Position numbers and translations under genes: made by a program
The notes under the pieces: model-generated
Told to the model about the DNA's origin: nothing
The model's database searches: none
What the model saw: the letters and a program-made list of their open reading frames with translations, nothing else
Shown: positions 1 through 4,360 of the stretch, piece by piece
Numbering within the stretch: the first letter of the stretch is position 1
How the letters are laid out: each line of letters opens with the position of its first letter
Assembly: GCA_027886925.1 (NCBI GenBank)
Contig: JAPCJN010000105.1
Coordinates: forward strand, 1 to 7,253
Length of the DNA stretch: 7,253 nt
Direction of reading: 5' to 3'
Source: Nitrososphaerota archaeon
GTDB lineage: Archaea; Thermoproteota; Nitrososphaeria; Nitrososphaerales; UBA183

Positions 1-171
1 TATGACCAGCCGCTGCACCCTATCCTGAACTGCTTCTCCCTTGCTCCAGGCAACGCTGCCCTCGATTCACCTCGGGTCCACTAATAAGGGTGGAGCCTGA
101 CGAATCCTGCGAGCCGTTGGCAGGCAGGAAAGCCAGATATCCGCCTTCGTGGAGGGACGCCTCGCATCCAA

Positions 172-396
172 ATGAAAGCGAGCAGAAACCCGGGAGTGAC
201 CCTTACAATCCCCGTCGATATCTGGCAGCCCCTGACCGAAATCCGCGCCCAACTTGACGCCACCTGTCCTGGAGCCCCGACCCCCGTGGAGGAGGTCCTT
301 CGGGAGATCATCGCGCATTACGAGCGCTGCCCCCGAGCGCAGGACGAAGCGGAGGCCTTCTGCGAGAAGGCGAAGGCCTGGAAGCGGCCTAGCTGA
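172..396 (+). CDS. Small hypothetical protein, possibly ribbon-helix-helix-like
   Basis: Short ORF of 74 residues starting at ATG 172. I do not recognise a named family. Residues 8-15 (GVTLTIPV) look like a single beta strand. Two predicted helices follow, about 16-29 and 38-51, separated by a Cys/Gly/Pro turn. This strand-helix-helix order resembles ribbon-helix-helix DNA-binding proteins such as the CopG/Arc type, and the length fits. The C-terminal tail is charged and contains two further cysteines. It ends 8 bases past the stop of the convergent zinc-ribbon gene. No strong TATA box or Shine-Dalgarno site is visible; GATATC near 136-141 is the only AT-richer patch. The RHH assignment is inference from the strand-helix-helix pattern, and the ORF could be spurious. 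Confidence 0.45.
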   Translation: MKASRNPGVTLTIPVDIWQPLTEIRAQLDATCPGAPTPVEEVLREIIAHYERCPRAQDEAEAFCEKAKAWKRPS

Positions 397-868
397 GCTT
401 CACTAGTTGCTGATCCCCCGAAACGGGAGAGACCACCACGGCCGTGCCGAATGCGATGATCTCGCTCATGCTCTGGGCCAGTTCTGTCGAATCGAACATC
501 ACGCTGAGGACCGCGTTCGCGCCCATGTCTTTGGCGTGCGCACAGAGCCTGTCGAGCGCCTCTTGTCTCGCCTGATGTGCCAGCTCGGTATATTCCTTGA
601 TCTCCCCGCCCCCGATCGTCCGAAGACCCGCCACAAGGTTGCCCCCGATCCCTCTGGACCGAACGGTTATCCCGTATGTCAAGCCGAGGACCTTGTCCAC
701 CTTGAACCCTGACGCGTAGTTCGAGGTGAGGAGCATCACTTGCTGGTTTGAACCCATAGGCGGGCTGGATGCCATGTATGCGCTCTGTTGTTGCTTCAGG
801 TTATTACCACAGAACGGACAGAACCCCGCGTTGTCATCGACAGTCCTACCACATTTCTGACAAATCAT
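389..868 (-). CDS. Zinc-ribbon protein with YbjQ/UPF0145 (DUF74) domain
   Basis: The 159-residue product has two parts. Residues 3-20 form a CxxC...CxxC zinc ribbon (C3, C6, C17, C20) ending in the typical FCGNNL. After a Ser/Pro/Gln-rich linker (about 25-43), residues 44-152 match the YbjQ/UPF0145 fold. It begins with VMLLTSN, then GFKVDKVLGLTYGITVRS, the GG(E/K)IKEYTEL helix with ARQEALDRL, then MGANAVLSVMFDS and a final strand FGTAVVV. The stand-alone family is about 105 residues and forms pentamers in solved structures; its function is unknown and the name 'heavy-metal-binding' is only tentative. The N-terminal ribbon fusion is seen in other prokaryotes and suggests metal-dependent interaction. 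ATG 868 places the ribbon at the N-terminus. A TATA-like ATTATA lies about 28 bases upstream, suggesting a nearly leaderless transcript. Confidence 0.9.
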   Translation of the reverse strand: MICQKCGRTVDDNAGFCPFCGNNLKQQQSAYMASSPPMGSNQQVMLLTSNYASGFKVDKVLGLTYGITVRSRGIGGNLVAGLRTIGGGEIKEYTELAHQARQEALDRLCAHAKDMGANAVLSVMFDSTELAQSMSEIIAFGTAVVVSPVSGDQQLVKLS

Positions 869-892
869 ATGGGTCTTGGCCCGCTGTCTCCC

Positions 893-898
893 TATAAT
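893..898 (-). promoter_or_regulatory. TATA-like box of the zinc-ribbon/YbjQ gene
   Basis: On the minus strand this reads ATTATA, preceded by the purine-rich AAAGG, which could serve as a BRE. It is centred about 28 bases before ATG 868, the spacing expected for an archaeal TATA box with a very short leader. Judged by eye from consensus only. Confidence 0.5.
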
Positions 899-923
899 CC
901 TTTACTGCTCCATTCGAAGTTTT

Positions 924-943
924 GGCCGGCCAATTGGCCGGCC
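924..943. repeat. Perfect 20-bp palindrome
   Basis: Two FseI-like GGCCGGCC arms flank the central AATT, so the 20 bases equal their own reverse complement. The palindrome sits in the 90-base spacer between the metallopeptidase stop (959) and the YbjQ gene start (868), about 25-50 bases upstream of the TATA-like box at 893-898. It could be an operator or the hairpin end of the metallopeptidase transcript. No U-run follows on the minus strand (AAAA follows instead), so a classical intrinsic terminator is not supported. Confidence 0.7.
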
Positions 944-958
944 GGCTGTCCCTTCGTT

Positions 959-1450
959 CTACAAGCCCACCGCCTTCACGAGGCGGCCGTGCTGCTCTTC
1001 GTCAATCCACTCGACCTTGAGGTATTCTATGATGTCCTCGGTCGACATCCCGACCCTTTTGGCCTCCTTCACAGTGAACTTGTACGCCTCCACCTCGACA
1101 GGGCTGTCGACGTACTCGTAGTCGTCGCTGAAGAGCTTCTCGCCGTTCATGAACTGCTTCACGTGATAGAGCTCGTGCACGATGTCAAGATACAAGACGT
1201 TCGTCTCGCTGTGCGTCAGGTGGTGGGTGCTGACCAAGATATGGCCGTCTTGGTCGCTCACCCCCATGTAACCGAACTGAGAGGAGAAGAACTCCACCTT
1301 AAGGCGTTCGAGGACTTTGCCCGTCTCTTCGCCGAAGAGCTCTTTCACCGCCTCGACTTTCTCGAAGCCCTCGAAGTAATCGGTAAAGGCGAAGAAAGTG
1401 ATCGGGGCATCGCGCCTTATCGTTACGCCGAGGTCGTCCTTGTCTTTCAA
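959..1450 (-). CDS. HExxH zinc metallopeptidase-like protein
   Basis: The 163-residue product carries HELYH at residues 92-96 within LDIVHELYHVKQ, a classic zincin motif: two His ligands and the general-base Glu. Acidic residues E119 and E121 in SPVEVEAYKF, about 25 residues later, fit the third ligand of gluzincin/ImmA-IrrE-like minimal metallopeptidases (E-x-x-A pattern). There is no signal peptide or membrane segment, so it is probably cytoplasmic. Residues 20-60 are rich in acidic helices (EAVKELFGEETGKVLERL); the C-terminal part is helical. The substrate is unknown. ImmA relatives cleave repressors, but no repressor partner is adjacent. The start is TTG 1450 with a GGAG four bases upstream. 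No ATG exists before the internal Met62, so TTG is favoured. An AT-rich CTAATATC lies about 35 bases upstream. Confidence 0.8.
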   Translation of the reverse strand: MKDKDDLGVTIRRDAPITFFAFTDYFEGFEKVEAVKELFGEETGKVLERLKVEFFSSQFGYMGVSDQDGHILVSTHHLTHSETNVLYLDIVHELYHVKQFMNGEKLFSDDYEYVDSPVEVEAYKFTVKEAKRVGMSTEDIIEYLKVEWIDEEQHGRLVKAVGL

Positions 1451-1539
1451 GCGGCTCCCTGCAGCGACGTCTCGAGGCGTGATATTAGGCCTATCGCAGG
1501 TTTTTGGTGAAGACGCTAGAGCCGGCGGGAGCGAGTGAA

Positions 1540-1570
1540 CTGGCGGGGCGGTCGGGCGGTCTGGCGGGGC
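1540..1570 (+). repeat. G-rich direct repeat with G-quadruplex potential
   Basis: The 10-mer CTGGCGGGGC occurs at 1540-1549 and again at 1561-1570, separated by a related GGTCGGGCGGT. The block has repeated runs of two to four G with loops of one to three bases. It lies in the 136-base spacer between the DUF1286-like gene (stop at 1587) and the metallopeptidase gene (start at 1450). Both are read from the opposite strand, so their transcript would be C-rich here. Confidence 0.5.
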
Positions 1571-1586
1571 AACTCAGCGATGTCGA

Positions 1587-2057
1587 CTAGTAGAAGGTGG
1601 CCGCAATCAGCACGGCGCCGAGCCCCGCAAAGATTCCGTTCAGGATTTCGTTGTTGTTGCTGAAGTGAGCAAGCGCCATCCTGTGCCTGCCGTAGAACAC
1701 TCCCCCCTCCGTGAGGGCGTCGAGGAATAGATGAGAGAATGCCAGCAACACTCCCAGTCCCGCTGCCGCAGAAAGCTGAGCGATGCCGATTTTTTGCCCT
1801 GTCATCAAGTCCAGCAGATAGAGGGAGGAAACCGCGACTGCGATTCCCCAGAGGGGGGCTGTGAAGATCGAATGCGTGACGAAGGACCTGACCGCCATGC
1901 CGCCTCTGGTCCTATGACCAAGGGAGTCTATCACCCCGTTCGTCGCAAATGCCAACCATATCACCAGGAGGACCTCTAGCAAAGGTTGCTGCGCGAGCCG
2001 CAGCACCAGGTATAGACCGAGGCCGACCGAGAAGATGTTGTGAGTCAGTGCCTTCAA
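1587..2057 (-). CDS. DUF1286-like (YdjM/DUF457-type) integral membrane protein
   Basis: The 156-residue protein has about five hydrophobic segments, near residues 8-23, 26-43, 64-86, 93-112 and 138-154. Conserved polar residues sit at their ends: H6 in KALTHNIFS, the HRTRGG motif at 48-53, TH at 61-62, and SHLFLDALTEGG at 108-119. This order of TH, HR, TH and SH..LD..T..G is typical of archaeal DUF1286 proteins and the wider YdjM/DUF457 family, sometimes described as membrane-bound metal-dependent hydrolases. No biochemical activity is firmly established for the group. The length is a little above usual for DUF1286. The start is TTG 2057 with GAGG eight bases upstream and a CTTATAGG box about 40 bases upstream; no ATG is available nearby. 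It appears monocistronic. Confidence 0.8.
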   Translation of the reverse strand: MKALTHNIFSVGLGLYLVLRLAQQPLLEVLLVIWLAFATNGVIDSLGHRTRGGMAVRSFVTHSIFTAPLWGIAVAVSSLYLLDLMTGQKIGIAQLSAAAGLGVLLAFSHLFLDALTEGGVFYGRHRMALAHFSNNNEILNGIFAGLGAVLIAATFY

Positions 2058-2094
2058 ATGCGTTCCTCGTTACTCTCACTCACTCAGCATCGGC

Positions 2095-2101
2095 CTATAA
2101 G
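2095..2101 (-). promoter_or_regulatory. TATA-like box of the DUF1286-like gene
   Basis: The minus strand reads CTTATAG about 40 bases before TTG 2057. With a start site about 25 bases downstream of the box, this predicts a leader of about 15 bases, which would contain the GAGG ribosome-binding site. Consensus judgement only. Confidence 0.4.
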
Positions 2102-2133
2102 CGACCATGAGTCGGCAGGCGTCCGTCAGTCCG

Positions 2134-2682
2134 TCACGCCGTGCCGGCCGGGATGCTCGGGTGCTGGTCCTGGGCGAACATTGCCATTGCCGCCTTCCGC
2201 TTCGCCTCCCTCTCTTCCTTGCTCATCTTCACCTGCATCGACATCGACCACCTGTGTCCGAACGGGTCCATTACCTGTCCGTATCTCTCGCCCCAGAACA
2301 TATTGTCGATCGGCATCGCTACCTGCGCACCCGCGGCTATGGCCTGGCCCCAAAGCTTGTCGACGTCCTTTGAATAGATGTGAAGTGTCACGTCGGGGCC
2401 CGACATCGGCGACGGGGCCGGAGCGGGAGGAGCGCCGAACTGATCGGACACCATGACAATCGAATCGCCTATCTTCATTCTCGCGTGGATGATGCTCCCA
2501 TCGGGAGTCGTTTCCCTCATTTCCTCCTTGGCGCCGAACGCTCTCTTGTAGAAATCCAGCGCGTTGGCAGCGCCGACAACTCCGAGATATGGAGTGACGG
2601 TTCTGAAACCTGGAGGAATGGGCGCTAGTTTCTTTGCGGGGCTTCTTCTCGTCGCCGATTTGGTGGGCTTGGTGCGCGGCAT
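2134..2682 (-). CDS. VOC family (PhnB-like glyoxalase/bleomycin-resistance fold) protein
   Basis: The product is 182 residues from ATG 2682. A basic, Pro-rich tail (residues 1-22) precedes one VOC unit. TPYLGVVGAANALDFYKRAFGA is the first beta-alpha module; PDGSIIHARMKIGDSIVMVSD follows. The second half has VTLHIYSKDVDKLWGQAIAAGA and ends in NMFWGERYGQVMDPFGHRWSMS, the signature of PhnB/YkcA-type members. These are usually dimers with a metal- or ligand-binding cup. The His in IIHA and the Glu in WGERYG are candidate ligands. The actual substrate cannot be read from sequence. The C-terminus adds a charged helix (KMSKEEREAKRKAAMAMFA). A TTG at 2694 would add four residues, but ATG 2682 is a better fit to the TATA box at 2715-2722. 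Confidence 0.9.
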   Translation of the reverse strand: MPRTKPTKSATRRSPAKKLAPIPPGFRTVTPYLGVVGAANALDFYKRAFGAKEEMRETTPDGSIIHARMKIGDSIVMVSDQFGAPPAPAPSPMSGPDVTLHIYSKDVDKLWGQAIAAGAQVAMPIDNMFWGERYGQVMDPFGHRWSMSMQVKMSKEEREAKRKAAMAMFAQDQHPSIPAGTA

Positions 2683-2714
2683 ACTTTCTTTCAATGGACA
2701 GAATCGGTGCGTCG

Positions 2715-2722
2715 TATTTATT
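2715..2722 (-). promoter_or_regulatory. TATA box of the VOC gene
   Basis: The minus strand reads AATAAATA directly after a purine-rich AAGG, a plausible BRE-TATA pair. It is centred about 36 bases before ATG 2682, so the transcript would have a leader of about ten bases. It lies between the 3' end of tRNA-His (2758) and the VOC gene, which suggests the gene is transcribed independently of the tRNA. Confidence 0.6.
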
Positions 2723-2793
2723 CCTTAGGTGGGACTCGCCGTGTCGCAAGGGTAAGGGGCCGCGGGGGGGACTCGAACCCCCGATCAAGAGGT

Positions 2794-2812
2794 ATCTGCT
2801 TCATTTGGCAAT
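2794..2812 (-). other. tRNA-His intron 2 (position 37/38, 19 nt)
   Basis: The anticodon-loop bases CTGT pair with GCAG at the 3' end of the intron. They are flanked by 3-nt bulges GGA (cut GG^A) and ATA (cut AT^A), the strict BHB form recognised by the archaeal splicing endonuclease. Splicing joins G37 to A38 and gives the loop CTGTGGA. Confidence 0.9.
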
Positions 2813-2835
2813 CCACAGCCTCCCATGTTACCAAG

Positions 2836-2859
2836 ATGCGCCACTCTTTTTGGGAGTGC
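2836..2859 (-). other. tRNA-His intron 1 (D loop, 24 nt)
   Basis: BHB geometry: exon bases GTGT (D stem) pair with intron GCGC (two G-U pairs). They are flanked by the 3-nt bulges AGG (cut AG^G) and ATC (cut AT^C). Inside the intron CACTC pairs with GAGTG around a CCAAAAA loop. Removal restores A14 G15 C T T G G T A21. A D-loop position is non-canonical and is mainly known from TACK archaea. Confidence 0.85.
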
Positions 2860-2901
2860 CTACACCACCGCGGCCAAACGTGCGGCCGAAGCCGCCTGTG
2901 A

Positions 2902-2909
2902 ATATAAAT
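2902..2909 (-). promoter_or_regulatory. TATA box of tRNA-His
   Basis: The minus strand reads ATTTATAT, very close to the archaeal box A consensus. It is centred about 31 bases upstream of the mature tRNA 5' end, which predicts a 5' leader of only a few bases. It is the clearest promoter in the window. Confidence 0.8.
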
Positions 2910-2961
2910 GGTTGTCCGGCCGGAAGCGATGTTTGCCGCCGCCGTTCGCTCGCCCGCTACT

Positions 2962-3789
2962 TTACATCCCTGGCGCCAAGAGTCCGTGCACTGCGTCGAG
3001 CACCGCAATAAAGTCCTTGGGCTTCACGCTGCCGCTGCCGACCCCCACCCCGTCAATCTCAGTCTGCGCCAGGAAGCTGACGGCGTTTCCAGGTCCCACG
3101 CTGCCCCCGTAAAGTATCCTCGTCCTCTCGGCCACCTCCCCCCCGAGGGTCTCGGAAAGCAGCTCCCTGATGTAGAGGTGGAGCTTGTTCACCTCCGCCG
3201 GGTCTGGCGGGCTGGGAGGGTTGTACTTGCTGATCGCCCATATCGGCTCGTATGCGATGCCCAAGCGGGCGCCGACCCTTTGCGACACGCCCGCCAGGCC
3301 TTTCGTAGCGCTGACCAGCTGCTCGCGGATTATCTCCTTCGTCCTGCCAGAATCCCTCTCTTCCTTGTTCTCGCCTATGAAGAGGACAGGCTTTAGCTCT
3401 GAATCCGCTAGGGCGCGTTCCAGTTTCGCCCTCACCAAGTCGAGGCTTTCGCCGCAGTAGGGCGCGTCAGGCCGCCGCAGCTCCGAGTGGCCCAGCATTA
3501 CGTACTCGCAGCCGACGTCCTGAAGCATCCTCCAAGTGATGTGGCCGGTGTAAGGCCCGCCCTCTTCGATGTCCATGTTTTGCGCCCCCAACGCGATGGG
3601 CGAGCCCTTGATCGCCGCGCCTACCGAGGTCAAGTATATGGTCGGCGGGATGAAGATGAGGTCGAAGGCAGGCAGCTTTCCCCTGGACGTCTTTTCCATC
3701 CAGGCGCTTACGGCCTGAGCAGAGGCCAACGCCTCGCCCTGCAGGGGATAGGCTTTCATTGCGCCGAGTACGAATTTTCTTCGCGCCAT
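2962..3789 (-). CDS. tpiA: Triosephosphate isomerase-like TIM-barrel protein (divergent)
   Basis: The 275-residue protein aligns along the whole TIM family. It has catalytic Lys12 (GAMKAYP), AQNMDIEEGGPYTGHIT (69-84), catalytic His101 in VMLGHSELRR, FIGENKEERDSGRT (137-150), catalytic Glu181 in AYEPIWAI, ILYGGSV (225-231) and GVGVGSGSVKP near the end. TIM interconverts glyceraldehyde-3-phosphate and dihydroxyacetone phosphate in glycolysis and gluconeogenesis. The length is that of the bacterial/eukaryal form (about 250) or longer, whereas typical archaeal TIMs are about 220-230. Several motifs deviate. The Asn of N-x-K is Ala10, GHSERR has an inserted Leu, and lid loop 6 reads AISKYN rather than AIGTGK, followed by a Pro-rich stretch. 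ATG 3789 gives the usual short lead into the first strand. It may be a true TIM or a paralogue for another phosphosugar. Confidence 0.85.
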   Translation of the reverse strand: MARRKFVLGAMKAYPLQGEALASAQAVSAWMEKTSRGKLPAFDLIFIPPTIYLTSVGAAIKGSPIALGAQNMDIEEGGPYTGHITWRMLQDVGCEYVMLGHSELRRPDAPYCGESLDLVRAKLERALADSELKPVLFIGENKEERDSGRTKEIIREQLVSATKGLAGVSQRVGARLGIAYEPIWAISKYNPPSPPDPAEVNKLHLYIRELLSETLGGEVAERTRILYGGSVGPGNAVSFLAQTEIDGVGVGSGSVKPKDFIAVLDAVHGLLAPGM

Positions 3790-3845
3790 CTGGCTAGTGT
3801 CTACTTTTGGGTACGGCCTGCCGTGCCACTAAAACCTTCCCGAGG

Positions 3846-4310
3846 CTAATCGCTGGAATAGCAGAAATACGGGAACCCGCCGTTCACCTTTTCGACGGCC
3901 CACTCGACTATCTTGTCTGAGATCTCCTTCCATTTCCTGTCCCAGTCGATGTCGGCGACGACCAGCTCCTTCTCCTCCCGTCCCCTCACCTCCATCTTCT
4001 CCCAGATCGGCCTCCCGTAGAAAGGCTTCACGATTCGCGCGTTCCACTTGTTGCACATGGTCTTCGAGCCATGGGTGTTGTAGAACTTGCAGGATAGGCA
4101 CCACTTCGACAGCCAGATGATCTCCTTGGTTATCTTGACCGACTTTCCTATCTCTTCGAGGAGCCTCTCTGACTCCTTGCGAATCATCTGTGCGAGTTCG
4201 TCTTGCCCCTGCTTCGTGTTCATGTAGTACTCGGGGTTCTCCGCCAGCGCCTGCTGCCAGCTGAGCGGTTGCTGCTGCTGCGTCTGTTCCTCGGCGTCGT
4301 CTTCCAGCAA
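3846..4310 (-). CDS. Unknown four-cysteine protein
   Basis: The 154-residue product belongs to no family I recognise. Residues 1-20 are acidic and Gln-rich (a QQQQ run). Residues 25-60 form charged helices, MNTKQGQDELAQMIRKESER among them. The core is hydrophobic/aromatic, with C71-x2-C74, C86 and a late C150 (YFCY) near the C-terminus. These four cysteines could hold zinc or an Fe-S centre. The C-terminal half is Trp- and charge-rich (WEKMEVRGREEKELVVADIDWDRKW). There is no signal peptide or membrane span. The start is TTG 4310; no ATG occurs before Met30, and an AT-rich TATA-like stretch lies about 30 bases upstream. The stop is 56 bases before the TIM-like gene on the same strand, so the two may share a transcript. 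The protein looks real because its composition is balanced and its cysteines are spaced as a metal site. Confidence 0.7.
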   Translation of the reverse strand: MLEDDAEEQTQQQQPLSWQQALAENPEYYMNTKQGQDELAQMIRKESERLLEEIGKSVKITKEIIWLSKWCLSCKFYNTHGSKTMCNKWNARIVKPFYGRPIWEKMEVRGREEKELVVADIDWDRKWKEISDKIVEWAVEKVNGGFPYFCYSSD

Positions 4311-4335
4311 CGTGGGTCTGCAAGAAAAGAGCCGA

Positions 4336-4350
4336 GCTAATTAATGATTT
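4336..4350. promoter_or_regulatory. AT-rich divergent promoter spacer
   Basis: The stretch CTAATTAATGATTT sits in the 50-base gap between the divergent four-cysteine gene (TTG 4310, minus) and the recombinase (ATG 4361, plus). On the minus strand CATTAATTAG is about 30 bases before TTG 4310, a good TATA spacing. For the recombinase it is only about 20 bases before ATG 4361, so its role on that side is less certain. Confidence 0.45.
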
Positions 4351-4360
4351 GCCGCGAGAA

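Larger units (their letters stand above)
2758..2874 (-). tRNA. tRNA-His (GTG) with two BHB introns
   Basis: The acceptor arms GCCGCGG (2874-2868) and CCGCGGC (2765-2759) pair perfectly, with U8 and G9 following. The D stem is GTGT/ACAT, the anticodon stem GGAGG/CCTCT, and the T arm GGGGG-TTCGAGT-CCCCC. The anticodon loop CTGTGGA gives GTG at 2816-2814. Discriminator C73 (2758) and an encoded G at -1 (2875) are the identity elements of tRNA-His. CCA is not encoded. The gene spans 117 nt, but removing two introns leaves a normal 74-nt tRNA. Intron 1 (2859-2836, 24 nt) is in the D loop after G15. Intron 2 (2812-2794, 19 nt) is at the canonical 37/38 site. Both show a 4-bp central helix with 3-nt bulges. 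The spliced D loop AGCTTGGTA is canonical. Confidence 0.95.

Noticed and set aside
1..66. Short open minus-strand frame at the left edge (reads SVAWSKGEAVQDRVQRLVI)
   Set aside because: It looks protein-like and has a GAGGTGA upstream, but there is no ATG, GTG or TTG start between the upstream stop and the edge. Too little is visible to call it.
67..318. Minus-strand open frames opposite the small RHH-like ORF
   Set aside because: No motif, and composition typical of antisense frames. The plus-strand frame is more protein-like, though the first 170 bases may hold no gene at all.
788..1510. Long plus-strand open frame (240 codons) opposite the metallopeptidase gene
   Set aside because: It is antisense to a gene with a clear HExxH motif, and its Leu/Val/His/Glu-rich composition (VLVVVAEELLAVHELLHV) is the usual reverse-frame shadow of GC-rich coding DNA.
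2126..2788. Minus-strand open frame of 220 codons over the VOC gene
   Set aside because: It overlaps the VOC gene in another frame and runs into the tRNA; Arg/Gly/Ser-rich with no family features.
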